64,000 nt of DNA from Bradyrhizobium sp. 170. Its GTDB lineage: Bacteria; Pseudomonadota; Alphaproteobacteria; Rhizobiales; Xanthobacteraceae. Position numbers and translations under genes: made by a program. The first letter of the stretch is position 1. Each line of letters begins with the position of its first letter. Under the pieces are notes generated by a model that was given only the letters and a program-made list of their open reading frames with translations, was not told where the DNA came from and did not search any database. The DNA lies in the NCBI RefSeq assembly GCF_023101085.1, contig NZ_CP064703.1:6076001-6140000 (forward strand), in the 5' to 3' direction. Below are positions 8,968 to 17,725 of this stretch, in pieces.

Positions 8968-9780
8968 CTAGCTGAACATCTTGTTGAGTTCACCACCGGA
9001 ATAACCGTTCGCGAATTCGGCGAACGTCCCCTGCTCCGCCATCTCCTTTGATGCCTTCATGAAGCCGGCCCATGCCATCCGCGCCAGCGAGGCGCCGACG
9101 CTGATCCGGCGCACGCCGAGATCGGAGGCCGCCTTCAGCGACGGGCCGGCCGCGCCGACCAGGAGATTGACGGGTTTTGGATGCACCGCCTTCACGACAG
9201 CCGAAATCTCTTCAGCCGTCGTGATGCCGGGCGCATAGAGGCAATCGGCGCCCGCCTCGGCATAGGCGGTGAGCCGGTCGATCACGAGCGTCAGATCCTT
9301 CTGCCCGCGCAAAAACGCCTCGCAGCGGCCGGTGAGCAGGACGCCGCTATTGTCGGCATCGATGGCCTTGCGCGCCGCGCTGATACGATCGACCGCGAGC
9401 GCACGATCGAACAGGGGTTTTGCGTTGTCGCCGGTAAAATCCTCGATCGAAAGGCCGGCCACGCCGGTCTTGACGGCGCGCGTGACATTGACGCCGACCT
9501 TGTCCGGCTCGTGCGCAAAGCCGTCCTCGAAATCGGCATTAACGGGAATATCGACCGCCGCGCAGATCGCGGTGAGATGGTCGCAGACGTCGTCGACGGT
9601 GACGCGGTTGTCGGCCTTGCCAATCGTCCAGGCAAAGCCCGCACTCGTCGAAGCCAGCGCCTTGAAGCCGAGATGCTGCAAGGCTACCGCGCTGCCGACA
9701 TCAAAGGGATTGGGGATGATGAAGCACCCGCTCTCGTGCAATTTCCTGAATGCGGCGCGTTTGTCAGCAGGTGTCAGCAT
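8968..9780 (-). CDS. Isocitrate lyase / PEP mutase superfamily enzyme
   Basis: A 270-residue (beta/alpha)8 enzyme of the phosphoenolpyruvate mutase/carboxyphosphonoenolpyruvate branch. Visible family signs are the N-terminal FRKLHESGCFIIPNPFDVGS and ALASTSAGFAWTIG, the acidic metal-site region VNADFEDGFAHEPD, and the later LTGRCEAFL and GADCLYAPGI strands. Such proteins act on alpha-oxoacids with Mg2+ and cleave or form C-C or C-P bonds; the substrate cannot be told from sequence. Monocistronic, with no phosphonate or methylcitrate genes nearby. Confidence 0.85.
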   Translation of the reverse strand: MLTPADKRAAFRKLHESGCFIIPNPFDVGSAVALQHLGFKALASTSAGFAWTIGKADNRVTVDDVCDHLTAICAAVDIPVNADFEDGFAHEPDKVGVNVTRAVKTGVAGLSIEDFTGDNAKPLFDRALAVDRISAARKAIDADNSGVLLTGRCEAFLRGQKDLTLVIDRLTAYAEAGADCLYAPGITTAEEISAVVKAVHPKPVNLLVGAAGPSLKAASDLGVRRISVGASLARMAWAGFMKASKEMAEQGTFAEFANGYSGGELNKMFS

Positions 9781-9847
9781 GGGTCGCTCCCCTCAATGTT
9801 GTTTGCGCCGCGTACATAGGTGTGCAACGCCCGTTCTGCCAGACGCC

Positions 9848-10156
9848 TCACGCCACGACCTTGCGCAGGAACGTCCGCTCCTCAGTGAGGATGAACTTGT
9901 TCTTCTCGGCGAAATTGAAATTGGCCATGCCTTCGCTGTCGGCGCGCAACCGCGCGCGGTAGCTTTCATAGGCGGCGAGGCTCTCGAACGAGATCAGCGC
10001 AAACGCGATGTTGTTGGTGCCTTCGTGCGGCATCCAGTAGCCGATGAGGTCGCCGCCGCATTTCGGGATGATGGTGAGCCAGTTTTTTGAGTACTGCTCG
10101 AACTGAGCGCGCTTGAACGGATCGAGCTGGTAGCGGATGAAAACGGTGATGGTCAT
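9848..10156 (-). CDS. NIPSNAP-family dimeric alpha/beta-barrel protein
   Basis: A 102-residue protein starting [20 protein letters not shown] with a GGAG site. It shows the NIPSNAP pattern: a first beta strand ending in RYQLDP, helix [21 protein letters not shown], then [21 protein letters not shown] and the C-terminal strand. These small proteins form dimeric ferredoxin-like barrels and often sit beside oxygenases or regulators. Here the divergent neighbour is an ArsR-type regulator. Catalytic role unknown. Confidence 0.85.
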   Translation of the reverse strand: MTITVFIRYQLDPFKRAQFEQYSKNWLTIIPKCGGDLIGYWMPHEGTNNIAFALISFESLAAYESYRARLRADSEGMANFNFAEKNKFILTEERTFLRKVVA

Positions 10157-10179
10157 TGAGATTCTCCAATACTTCTGCA

Positions 10180-10292
10180 CCGTCATTACCTGCGACAAAC
10201 GCGAAGCGTTTGCGCAAGGAAGCGAAGCGACGAAGCAATCCATTCCTCCGCTTGCGGCGCGATGGATTGCTTCGCTTCGCTCGCAATGACGG
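10180..10292. repeat. Dispersed palindromic repeat, 'GAAGCAATCCAT' type
   Basis: The ends CCGTCATTacc and gcaATGACGG are complementary. Inside, gaagcgacgaagcaatccat pairs with atggattgcttcgcttcgc. This third palindromic family resembles intergenic repeats of Bradyrhizobium. It fills most of the gap between the divergent NIPSNAP and ArsR genes, so their promoters must lie close to the coding regions or within the repeat. Confidence 0.8.
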
Positions 10293-10358
10293 AGCCTTGT
10301 GTTGCAGCCCTGAGAGTACCCGCTTGCCCTACGTCAATGCTTCGGCTATCATCGAACT

Positions 10359-11057
10359 ATGAAAGCAGGCCCCGACATCGCCATGGTCGCCTCTCTCGTC
10401 GGCGATCCCGCGCGCTCCAACATGCTGACTGCGCTGATGACCGGTCGCGCGCTGACCGCGAGCGAGCTGGCGCACCAGGCCGGCATCACGCCGCAGACCG
10501 CGAGTTCGCATCTGGCGAAACTCGAGGCCGGCGGCCTGATCGAGCCGGAAAAACAGGGCCGTCACCGCTACTACCGCCTCACCGGCCCCGATGTCGCGCA
10601 TGTGCTCGAAGGCCTTGCGGGTCTCGCGGAGCGCGCCGGCCACACCCGCGTGCGCACGGGACCGAAGGAGCCGGCGCTGCGGCGAGCGCGGATCTGCTAC
10701 GACCATCTCGCCGGCGATCTCGGCGTGCAGATGCTCGACAGCCTGCGCAAGCAGCGGCTGGTCCGGCAAACCAAACAGGACATCGAGCTCACCGGCGAAG
10801 GCAAGCGCTTCATGGCGCAGGCGCTGCAAATCGACACCGAGGCGCTGGCGCATCCGCGCAGGCCGGTGTGCAAGGCCTGCCTCGACTGGAGCGAACGGCG
10901 GCATCACCTCGCCGGCACGCTGGGTGCAGCCGTGATGAACCGGTTCACCGAATTGAACTGGGCGGCGCGCGATCCCGCGCCGGGCAGCCGTGTCGTGAAT
11001 TTTACACGCACCGGTGAAAAACGCTTCGCCGCACTGTTCGGGAACGAGCCGGCTTAA
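10359..11057 (+). CDS. ArsR-type winged-helix transcriptional regulator
   Basis: 232 residues. Residues 8-90 form an ArsR/SmtB-like winged helix: VGDPARSNMLTALMTGRALT, recognition region AGITPQTASSHLAKLEAGG, wing EKQGRHRYYRL. The C-terminal half (about 130 residues, with CKACLDWSERRHHL) is the extension seen in the longer ArsR subgroup; it has a CxxC pair but no classical arsenic or metal site that I can recognise. A likely target is the divergent NIPSNAP gene or its own promoter, which is inference from position only. Confidence 0.85.
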   Translation: MKAGPDIAMVASLVGDPARSNMLTALMTGRALTASELAHQAGITPQTASSHLAKLEAGGLIEPEKQGRHRYYRLTGPDVAHVLEGLAGLAERAGHTRVRTGPKEPALRRARICYDHLAGDLGVQMLDSLRKQRLVRQTKQDIELTGEGKRFMAQALQIDTEALAHPRRPVCKACLDWSERRHHLAGTLGAAVMNRFTELNWAARDPAPGSRVVNFTRTGEKRFAALFGNEPA

Positions 11058-11125
11058 GCGCGCCTTGTGAACCAGTCCGGCGGGAACGTAGACCAAACGG
11101 TGCCTGCGTTTCCGACGAGACTTCC

Positions 11126-11635
11126 ATGAATCGTTTCCTTAAAGCTATTGCCGCCGCGATGCTGTTCGCGTGCTACGCCCTGCCCGTCCGCGCAGAAGCT
11201 CCGCCCAAATTCGGCGACTACACGGTGAAGGTCTACACCGGCAAGCACACAAAACCGCGCCTCGACCACGAATTCTGGCGCGATCGCAGCGAAACCTATC
11301 GCGGGGCGATGGAAGACAAGAAGGTCAATGCCGGCGGGCGCTACATCGTCGTCATCCTGCCCTGCGGTTCGGAATGCCAGGCGCCGACATTCCTCGACGT
11401 CCGCACCGGGCGGATCACCCAGTTCTTCACCGTCTCCAACTGGGGCGAAGTATCAGATGATTTCGAGCCCGTGATCAGCCGGGCCGACAGCCGCCTCATC
11501 GTGTTCCGCGGCAAGCGCAACGAGCAAGGCATCAACGGCAATCACTATTACCTGATCGATGACCGCGGCCAGTTGAAGCATCTCTACACGACGGACACCG
11601 GCGGCGATTTCAGCGCCGTGCTGAAGGCGGAATGA
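11126..11635 (+). CDS. Exported hypothetical protein (169 aa)
   Basis: Starts MNRFLKAIAAAMLFACYALPVRA, a clear Sec signal peptide cleaved near residue 23. The mature part contains one Cys pair (LPCGSECQAP), probably a disulfide, and ends in a compact beta-rich region (LIVFRGKRNEQGINGNHYYLID). No catalytic motif is evident. It is probably a periplasmic protein, perhaps with a beta-propeller- or lysozyme-inhibitor-like fold, but I cannot assign one. Confidence 0.7.
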   Translation: MNRFLKAIAAAMLFACYALPVRAEAPPKFGDYTVKVYTGKHTKPRLDHEFWRDRSETYRGAMEDKKVNAGGRYIVVILPCGSECQAPTFLDVRTGRITQFFTVSNWGEVSDDFEPVISRADSRLIVFRGKRNEQGINGNHYYLIDDRGQLKHLYTTDTGGDFSAVLKAE

Positions 11636-11729
11636 GACAGGCCTGATCTCCGCAAAATGTGAAGCTGTGCGGCCTTTACGACGGCCGGTATCGGCATCAA
11701 TACAGCTTCATCTTCAGATGGAGTTTGCG

Positions 11730-12746
11730 ATGCGACGAATTCTTGCCGGCGTGCTCACCGTCGCCCTTTGCATCCAGCCTTTGCTGCCGGCCGGAGCCGC
11801 GGAAAGCGGGCAGCGCGAACCCTACGGCATCGGTCTCGAAGGTTTTGCCTATCCCTACCCCGTCCACATGCTGCCGCTCGTCAACGACGGCGAACAGTTA
11901 CGGATGGCCTATATGGACGTAGCTCCCGCGCAGCCGAACGGGCGCACCGTGGTGCTGCTGCATGGCCGAAATTTTCCATCGAGCTATTGGGCGCCGGTCA
12001 TCAAGACGCTGAACGATGCCGGCTATCGCGTGGTGGTGCCGGATCAGATCGGCTTCGGCAAATCCTCCAAGCCGCTAGCCGACCTGCATTTCGATACGCT
12101 GGCGCGCAACACGATCGCACTGCTCGATCATCTCGGAGTAGCCAAGGCCGACATCGTGGCGCATTCGCTCGGCGGCATGCTCGGCGTCCGGATCGCGCGC
12201 GCCTATCCCGACCGGATCGCCCATCTGGTGCTGACCGCCCCGATCGGCCTGGAGGATTATCGGCTCTACGTGCCGCCGACGCCAACCGAGAAGATTTTGG
12301 AGAACGAGGACAAGCTCACCGCCGACGGCTATCGCAAGCAGCTCGAGACCAACTACGCGCTAAAGCTGCCGCCCGAACAGGTCACACCCTTCATCGACGC
12401 GCGTTTCAACATCAAGGGCAGCGCCGAATATCCGCGCTGGCTGCGCGCCTTCGTCAGCTCGGCGCAAATGATCTACCGCGAGCCTGTCGCGCACGAGATA
12501 CCGCTGATCACGCAGCCGACGCTGTTCGTGATGGGCGCCGACGATCACAACGCGCCGGGTAGGGCCAATGCGCCGGAGGCACTGCGCGCGAAAATGGGAC
12601 AGAATGCCGAGCTGGCCAAAGCCGTCGCCGCCAGGATGGCGAACGGCCGGGCCGAGGTGGTGCCGAATGCCGGCCATCTTGTATTTCTGGAGGCGCCGGC
12701 CAGGTACAGCGAACTGGTGCTCGGATTTCTGGCTGTAGCCCCATGA
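11730..12746 (+). CDS. Exported alpha/beta hydrolase
   Basis: 338 residues with a Sec signal peptide (MRRILAGVLTVALCIQPLLP). The fold is seen in VVLLHGRNF (oxyanion region, 75-83), DQIGFGKSS and the nucleophile elbow AHSLGG (Ser146). The acid is in MGADDHNAPG and the histidine in NAGHLVFLEAP. It hydrolyses an ester or related bond in the periplasm; the substrate is unknown. The start at 11730 has GGAG six bases upstream; longer upstream starts lack a signal-like N-terminus. It lies 94 bases downstream of another exported protein. Confidence 0.85.
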   Translation: MRRILAGVLTVALCIQPLLPAGAAESGQREPYGIGLEGFAYPYPVHMLPLVNDGEQLRMAYMDVAPAQPNGRTVVLLHGRNFPSSYWAPVIKTLNDAGYRVVVPDQIGFGKSSKPLADLHFDTLARNTIALLDHLGVAKADIVAHSLGGMLGVRIARAYPDRIAHLVLTAPIGLEDYRLYVPPTPTEKILENEDKLTADGYRKQLETNYALKLPPEQVTPFIDARFNIKGSAEYPRWLRAFVSSAQMIYREPVAHEIPLITQPTLFVMGADDHNAPGRANAPEALRAKMGQNAELAKAVAARMANGRAEVVPNAGHLVFLEAPARYSELVLGFLAVAP

Positions 12747-12831
12747 CAAATCACAACATTCATGTTCCATTCAGGTGTTCGTGACTAGGTTCCGAACCGT
12801 GCCGCCTTGCGGCCAAGAACGGGAGAAAACA

Positions 12832-13086
12832 TTGAAGTACCTTTTCGCAGCAGTTTTGGCCCTGGGCACCGTTGCCAGCTTCAGCGCGGCGGAAGCCGCG
12901 GGCGGATGCGGCCCCGGCTGGCATCGCGGTCCCTATGGCGGTTGCCAGCCCAATCGCCGGGCCGTTGTGGTTCGTCCGGGCCCGGTCGTCGTGGTGCGGC
13001 CCGCAGCTCCGGTCGTGGTGGTGCGGCCCGGTCGCGGGTGCCCTTACGGCACCGTGTGGCGGTATGGACGCTGCCGCGCTTACTGA
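12832..13086 (+). CDS. GCG_CRPN-type small exported protein (84 aa)
   Basis: A TTG start at 12832 is chosen because GGGAG lies seven bases upstream and gives a compact signal peptide (LKYLFAAVLALGTVASFSAA). An ATG at 12775 has no ribosome binding site. The mature protein starts with the prefix GGCGPGWHRGPYGGCQPN, then repeats of VVVRPGP / VVVVRPAA, and ends CPYGTVWRYGRCRAY. This is the GCG_CRPN prefix-plus-repeats layout described in rhizobia. It is exported, has four cysteines and no known function. Confidence 0.75.
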   Translation: MKYLFAAVLALGTVASFSAAEAAGGCGPGWHRGPYGGCQPNRRAVVVRPGPVVVVRPAAPVVVVRPGRGCPYGTVWRYGRCRAY

Positions 13087-13103
13087 CATTTCCAATTCAT
13101 GAC

Positions 13104-13133
13104 AAAAGCCCCGCTCGCGCGGGGCTTTTTTTT
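13104..13133 (+). terminator. Intrinsic terminator
   Basis: The stem aaaagccccgc / gcggggctttt with a short loop is followed by a run of T residues, 17 bases after the stop of the GCG_CRPN-type gene. Confidence 0.9.
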
Positions 13134-13162
13134 ATTCCTTGTAAGCAATCCCTGACGGCGAC

Positions 13163-13525
13163 TTACCAGTAGTAACGACGACGACGCCAGTAGCGGCGGC
13201 GCCAACGACGGCGGCGATGCCAGCCCCAATACCTGCGACGCCAACGGCGGCGGCGCCACCCCCAGTGCCGGCGACGCCAGCCCCAGCGTCGGCGGCCCCA
13301 GCCGCGATGACGGCCGCGGCCGCGGCCCCAGCGCACTTCTTCCGGCGTGAGGCGATCGACCTCCTCGCCCGACGTGACGGCGGGTTGAGCATCGGGATTG
13401 GCGGGCAGTTTGGCGTCGTCGGCGAGCGGCGCCGGCATCAGCGGCGCGGCCTGCGCGCTCGCTGCAAGCGCGATGCCGCCCGCGGCAAATCCAAAGGCGA
13501 GTTTCAGAAAGTGGCGGCGTTCCAT
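13163..13525 (-). CDS. Twin-arginine-signal protein with Arg/Trp-rich repetitive tail
   Basis: 120 residues. The N-terminus MERRHFLKLAFGFAAGGIAL is a twin-arginine signal. A short acidic linker (TSGEEVDRLTPEEVRWG) leads into about 45 residues that are almost only Arg, Trp, Gly, His and Tyr (for example RRRWGWRRRHWGW). GGAGGAG stands five bases before the ATG. Such Arg/Trp tails are seen in other Bradyrhizobium exported proteins. They could bind nucleic acid, polysaccharide or membrane, but no function is established. The low-complexity coding DNA is highly repetitive. Confidence 0.75.
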   Translation of the reverse strand: MERRHFLKLAFGFAAGGIALAASAQAAPLMPAPLADDAKLPANPDAQPAVTSGEEVDRLTPEEVRWGRGRGRHRGWGRRRWGWRRRHWGWRRRRWRRRYWGWHRRRRWRRRYWRRRRYYW

Positions 13526-13730
13526 CACATCTCCTCCTCCGTCTGCTGTGTGCGAGAAAGAGAGTTTCGAGGTGCCGAGATGAATGCGCGGTGAACTGCG
13601 CGTTCAGCTTTGCTGCGAACGAAGCCGATCCAGAATTATTTTCATAGCGCTGCTGGTCACAGCGGAACTTTTATTGCTATTGCGGCATTTCTGCATCGCG
13701 CGGGCGTGTGCCGGCCGCGCTGTCTGCATC

Positions 13731-14048
13731 TCAAGCCGCTACCAGCTCCTCGGCAAGCACCAGCACATCCCGCGTTCGCGTCACGTCCGGCCAGTCGCGG
13801 TTGAAATCGGCGATCAGGCGCTTCATCTCCGGCCCCTCGATCGCGCGGTCGAGCGCAGCCTTATCGGGGAATTGGTACATCGCCTGGTGCAGCGATGGTT
13901 CGGTGACGCTCCAGTAGCGCCATGCCTTCACGGCCCCGAACGATTTCATCGCATCCGGCAGATGCTCGCGCGAATACCAGGTATCGAAGGCCTGACGCTT
14001 GGCGGGGTCCGACACGGTGGCGCGGACGACGAAAAAGGCTGCGGGCAT
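13731..14048 (-). CDS. Small dimeric alpha/beta-barrel protein (EthD/NIPSNAP-like)
   Basis: 105 residues starting MPAAFFVVRATVSDPAKRQA, with GGGAGAG before the ATG; an apparent longer frame only runs back into a repeat. The pattern of a first strand, FDTWYSREHLPDAMKSFGA, AWRYW, a second strand and helix ALDRAIEGPEMKRLIADF is that of the ferredoxin-like dimeric barrel superfamily. The WYSREHLPD motif resembles EthD-like members. Function unknown. Confidence 0.65.
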   Translation of the reverse strand: MPAAFFVVRATVSDPAKRQAFDTWYSREHLPDAMKSFGAVKAWRYWSVTEPSLHQAMYQFPDKAALDRAIEGPEMKRLIADFNRDWPDVTRTRDVLVLAEELVAA

Positions 14049-14082
14049 GTTTCTCTCCCAGGAATTGTTCTTGTAGCTTCTC

Positions 14083-14167
14083 GTAGGGTGGGCAAAGCGT
14101 AGCGTGCCCACCACGCATCAACAACGGTGCAAGACATGGTGGGCACGCTGCGCTTTGCCCACCCTAC
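14083..14167. repeat. Dispersed palindrome, type A
   Basis: gtagggtgggcaaagcgtag at the left pairs with its near-complement ending accctac at the right, around a core of about 25 nt. It is the same family as 2557-2642. It sits directly between the divergent EthD-like gene and the phosphodiesterase gene. Confidence 0.85.
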
Positions 14168-14245
14168 GCACCTACGCACCATTCAAACTGTCACATGCTC
14201 CGTGATATCAAGGCCGCGCGCAACGCGTTATCCGAGGTGCCACCC

Positions 14246-15493
14246 ATGCCTGCCCGCCATCGCTCCGCCCTTCTTGCAGCCCTGTGCCTGTTGACGGCAG
14301 CCGTTCCCGCTCTTGCCGACGAGATCATGCTGCCGCGCGAGCCGCAGATCGGGCCGCGGCCGTTTTATCTGGTCGACAAGATGAAGGACGGGCCGCTGAA
14401 GCAACAGCTCAGCCAATGCACCGGGCCGTTTCGCAAGACCGACTTTTCCATCGGCCACCGCGGCGCGGCGCTGGAGTTTCCCGAGCACACGAAAGAGTCT
14501 TATGTGGCGGCCGCCCGGATGGGCGCCGGCATCATCGAATGCGACGTGACCTTTACCAAAGACCGCGAACTGGTCTGCCGCCATTCGCAATGCGACCTGC
14601 ACACCACGACCAACATCCTGACGGTGCCGGAGCTTGCCGCAAAATGCTCGCAAGCGTTCAGCCCGGCCGACCCGGCAACCGGCAAGAAGGCGTCGGCGAA
14701 ATGCTGCACCAGCGACATCACGCTCGCCGAATTCCGCACGTTGACCGCGAAGATGGACGGCTTCAACGCGGATGCGAAGACGCCGGAGGAATACCAGAAC
14801 GGCACGCCGCGCTGGCGCACGGATCTTTACGCCAATTCGGGCACGCTGATGACGCATGACGAGAGCATCGCGCTGATCAAGAGCTTAGGCGCCAAATTCA
14901 CGCCGGAGCTGAAGGCGCCCGAAGTGGCGATGCCGTTCGACGGCGACTACACCCAGGAGAAATATGCTTCGCAAATGCTGAACGCCTACAAGAAGGCCGG
15001 CATTCCCCCAAGCGACGTGTTTGCGCAAAGCTTCAATCTCGCCGACGTACTCTATTGGGTGAAGACCGAGCCGGCGTTCGGGGCGCAGGCGGTGTATCTT
15101 GAGGATCGCTACGAGAAGCAGGGTCTCGATCCCAATAAGCCCGAGACCTGGAAACCCTCGATGGCGGAATTGAAAGCGCAAGGCGTCGCGATCCTCGGAC
15201 CGCCGATCTGGACCATGCTGACGCTGAACGACAGACGCGAAATCGTCCCGTCCGAATACGCCAAGGCCGCGAAGGCCGCAGGCCTCGACCTGATCGGCTG
15301 GTCGCTGGAGCGCGACGGCCCGCTGCACAAGGGCGGCGGCTTCTATCACAAATCGATCAGATCAGCGGTCGATCGCGACGGCGATACGCTGACGGTGCTG
15401 GACGTGCTCGCAAAACAGGTCGGCGTGCGCGGCATGTTCTCGGACTGGCCGGCGACGACGACGTTCTATGCGAGTTGTACGGGGATGAAGTGA
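14246..15493 (+). CDS. Exported glycerophosphodiester phosphodiesterase family protein
   Basis: 415 residues with a signal peptide ([20 protein letters not shown]). The GDPD catalytic core is present: [14 protein letters not shown] (His and Glu), [19 protein letters not shown] (metal-binding Glu/Asp and second His), and later FTPELKAPE and [11 protein letters not shown]. It hydrolyses glycerophosphodiesters to glycerol-3-phosphate and an alcohol in the periplasm. The start is set by GAGGTG six bases upstream. The last 50 bases recur at 20172-20221 as a degenerate copy. Confidence 0.88.
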   Translation: MPARHRSALLAALCLLTAAVPALADEIMLPREPQIGPRPFYLVDKMKDGPLKQQLSQCTGPFRKTDFSIGHRGAALEFPEHTKESYVAAARMGAGIIECDVTFTKDRELVCRHSQCDLHTTTNILTVPELAAKCSQAFSPADPATGKKASAKCCTSDITLAEFRTLTAKMDGFNADAKTPEEYQNGTPRWRTDLYANSGTLMTHDESIALIKSLGAKFTPELKAPEVAMPFDGDYTQEKYASQMLNAYKKAGIPPSDVFAQSFNLADVLYWVKTEPAFGAQAVYLEDRYEKQGLDPNKPETWKPSMAELKAQGVAILGPPIWTMLTLNDRREIVPSEYAKAAKAAGLDLIGWSLERDGPLHKGGGFYHKSIRSAVDRDGDTLTVLDVLAKQVGVRGMFSDWPATTTFYASCTGMK

Positions 15494-15510
15494 AGAGGCT
15501 TCGTAGCTTC

Positions 15511-15599
15511 GTAGGGTGGGCAAAGGCGCATATGCGCCGTGCCCACCATCTCTGTGAGGCAGAAAAAGTGGTGGGCACGCTTCGCTTTGCCCACCCTAC
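15511..15599. repeat. Dispersed palindrome, type A
   Basis: Same family as 2557-2642, with a slightly altered left arm (caaaggcgcatatgcgccgtgcccacc). Its right end overlaps the stop codon of the LuxR-type gene: the TAG in the terminal gTAGGGTGGG, read on the minus strand, ends that protein. Confidence 0.85.
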
Positions 15600-16699
15600 G
15601 CACCGCCGTTTTGTCGAACACCCTCGCCCGGCGACAACGCCAGATGCACCAGCTCCGACTGGCGCGTCGTTCTCGTTTTCCTGAAGATGCGATGCAGGTG
15701 CGTTCGCGCCGTCGCCGGAGCTATTCCGAGCCGGGCTGCGACATCCGGCATGTCTCCGCCTTTCAGCATTTCCTCGACCAGGCCGGCTTCCGCGCGCGTC
15801 AGGCCGAACTGCTGCTGCAACACCTGATGCCGCTGGCCCGCGGCGTCTTCGGGATCGCTGACGAAGACGATCGCCGCCTGCTCTTGCCGCGCGATCCATT
15901 CGACGCGATGCCGCAGCGGGATCACCGTTAACGACAGCGGCGCGCGATCCGCACCTCGCGAAATCGCGATCTCGTTGCGCCCGCCATTGTTGAAGGGATC
16001 GGCGATCGCCAGATGAAGCCGCGCGGTTTCCGACGGCTTCGTGCCGCACAGCACGCCGTCGACCATTTTCAGGCCGGCATTGAACGATTTCTTTGCCGCC
16101 TGGTTTGCGAACAGCACGCGCGCCCTAGAGTCGACCATCAGCATGCCGCGATCGAGGCTGTCGAGCGCACCGCGCGAATAGGCGCGATCGAGCTCCGCGG
16201 ATTGCAGGCGGTGGGTGAGTTGCACCGCGCGTTTGAGGTGCGGCGCAAGCGCATCGTAGAGCTTGATCTGCTCCAGCCCGAACGCGTTCTTGCCGGGGAC
16301 GACGAACTCGAAGCGCCATTGATCCTCGACGAGAAGCGTCGCCCCCATCACCGAAAGATAGTTCTGCGGCCGCGACCACTCGTTGTAGAATTGACTGGCG
16401 CGAAGGGTTTCCTGGCGAAGCACCATGCGGTCCGTCACCGCGGTGCCGACCGGCACGCGCGTCATCCGGTCCCAGAACAGGTTGAGCGGGTGATAATGCT
16501 GCCCGTAGCTTTGCAGGAACGAAGGATCGGTGCGCGGCGCGACCAGCCAGGGCACGGCCACCGGCGAGACCGCGCTCAGCGACGCATCCTGCGCGCCAAA
16601 GGCATCGGCGATGGTCTGAAGGACGACGGGCCACCGGCTGGTGTCGGTCGCGGCCTCATAGATCTTCTCGATGATGACGAGCAAATCGTCCTGGTTCAT
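15596..16699 (-). CDS. LuxR-type helix-turn-helix regulator with sensory N-terminus
   Basis: 367 residues starting MNQDDLLVIIEKIYEAATDT. The N-terminal 280 residues look like a PAS/GAF-type sensor (SRARVLFANQAAKKSFNAG is PAS-like) rather than an acyl-homoserine-lactone domain. The C-terminal 65 residues form the LuxR helix-turn-helix: FGLTRAEAGLVEEMLKGG, MPDVAARLGIAPATARTHLH, RIFRKTRTTRQSELVHL. The ligand is unknown. The stop codon lies inside a type A repeat, so the repeat may have trimmed the original C-terminus by a few residues. A 16-bp palindrome at 16806 lies in the divergent promoter region. Confidence 0.85.
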   Translation of the reverse strand: MNQDDLLVIIEKIYEAATDTSRWPVVLQTIADAFGAQDASLSAVSPVAVPWLVAPRTDPSFLQSYGQHYHPLNLFWDRMTRVPVGTAVTDRMVLRQETLRASQFYNEWSRPQNYLSVMGATLLVEDQWRFEFVVPGKNAFGLEQIKLYDALAPHLKRAVQLTHRLQSAELDRAYSRGALDSLDRGMLMVDSRARVLFANQAAKKSFNAGLKMVDGVLCGTKPSETARLHLAIADPFNNGGRNEIAISRGADRAPLSLTVIPLRHRVEWIARQEQAAIVFVSDPEDAAGQRHQVLQQQFGLTRAEAGLVEEMLKGGDMPDVAARLGIAPATARTHLHRIFRKTRTTRQSELVHLALSPGEGVRQNGGA

Positions 16700-16805
16700 C
16701 AAGCCCCCGCCCCCGCGGTAAAATGGCAGAATTGAAACGACTTGCAGCACCGTAATCAAGACAGTGTAGCGCCGTGCCCAATAACTGCAACAGCCGGCCC
16801 TGCCG

Positions 16806-16821
16806 TACATCATTTGATGTA
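16806..16821. promoter_or_regulatory. Perfect 16-bp palindrome, candidate operator
   Basis: TACATCATTTGATGTA is exactly self-complementary. It lies in the 223-bp region between the divergent LuxR-type regulator (ATG at 16699) and the PEP-CTERM gene (ATG at 16923), about 105 bases from each. Its size and symmetry fit a dimeric regulator site. Assigning it to the adjacent regulator is inference. Confidence 0.5.
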
Positions 16822-16922
16822 GCGACCGAACGCCGCGCAAAAGCCCGAACGGATGGCTTCTGCCCCATCCATCTTCTAGCCTTTCGCATCGGTCAATTTT
16901 GAGTGTAGGAGATTTTCGCAAA

Positions 16923-17615
16923 ATGAAATTGTTCAGGAATAATGCGTTGGCATTCGCTCTCCTGTCCGGGCTTGCAGTCAGCTCGATAGGTCAAGCGCAA
17001 GCGGTGACATTTTTCGACAGCCTCACCAGCGGCACGCTCAATCCAAATCTTTCGATCACCACCACCCCGGGCTTCGGTGCCGCGCTGACCAGTAATGGAA
17101 TTGTATTCACCCATGATAGCGGCACCAACCATGGGCGCGCCGATCTCCAGAGCAACTTTACGTTCTCCGGCAACTTCACGCTTTCGGTCTTCGACCTCTA
17201 TCCGTCGATACTTGCTCCGGATGGTGAAGCCGGACTGGAAGTCCATAATCAGGCGAACAGTTTTTCCGACGTGTTTCATTTCGCCAGTTCCGGCGACGTT
17301 CACGTCAACAACTTTCTGAGCATCAACTCATTGACCTACACCCCTGGCGCAGGCGGCGGTACGTTTACGATCTCGGGCTTCACCAACCAGCAGCTCACGC
17401 TCGATGTGTTTCTGCTCGAGGAATATAGCGGCTCTAGCGCGAACACGATCACCTTTAGAGACCTGAGCCTGAATGCCGACAGTTTCAGTCGGAATTTTGT
17501 GACGGGCGCCGTGCCCGAGCCCTCGACCTGGGCCATGATGCTGCTCGGCTTCGCCGGCATTGGCTACGGCGTCTATCGCCGTAGGAAAGCCGCGCCGGCG
17601 GCCCTCGCCGCCTGA
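16923..17615 (+). CDS. PEP-CTERM sorting domain protein
   Basis: 230 residues with signal peptide (RNNALAFALLSGLAVSSIGQA), a beta-rich Ser/Thr/Asn-rich extracellular part, and the tripartite C-terminal sorting signal [18 protein letters not shown] + YGVYRRRK. In the known system an exosortase recognises this tail during export to the cell surface, often with exopolysaccharide; no exosortase gene is in the window. The ATG at 16923 is preferred over a TTG at 16899. The surface protein's role is unknown. Confidence 0.88.
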   Translation: MKLFRNNALAFALLSGLAVSSIGQAQAVTFFDSLTSGTLNPNLSITTTPGFGAALTSNGIVFTHDSGTNHGRADLQSNFTFSGNFTLSVFDLYPSILAPDGEAGLEVHNQANSFSDVFHFASSGDVHVNNFLSINSLTYTPGAGGGTFTISGFTNQQLTLDVFLLEEYSGSSANTITFRDLSLNADSFSRNFVTGAVPEPSTWAMMLLGFAGIGYGVYRRRKAAPAALAA

Positions 17616-17725
17616 TCGAGATGAATGCAAAAGGCCGCCCTCGGTCGCGCTGATTTCCCGAGCAACCGGCAAACTCTGGCGTTTACTCAAATCAGTTTAA
17701 GACTTTCATTGAGGAGAGACTGAAA

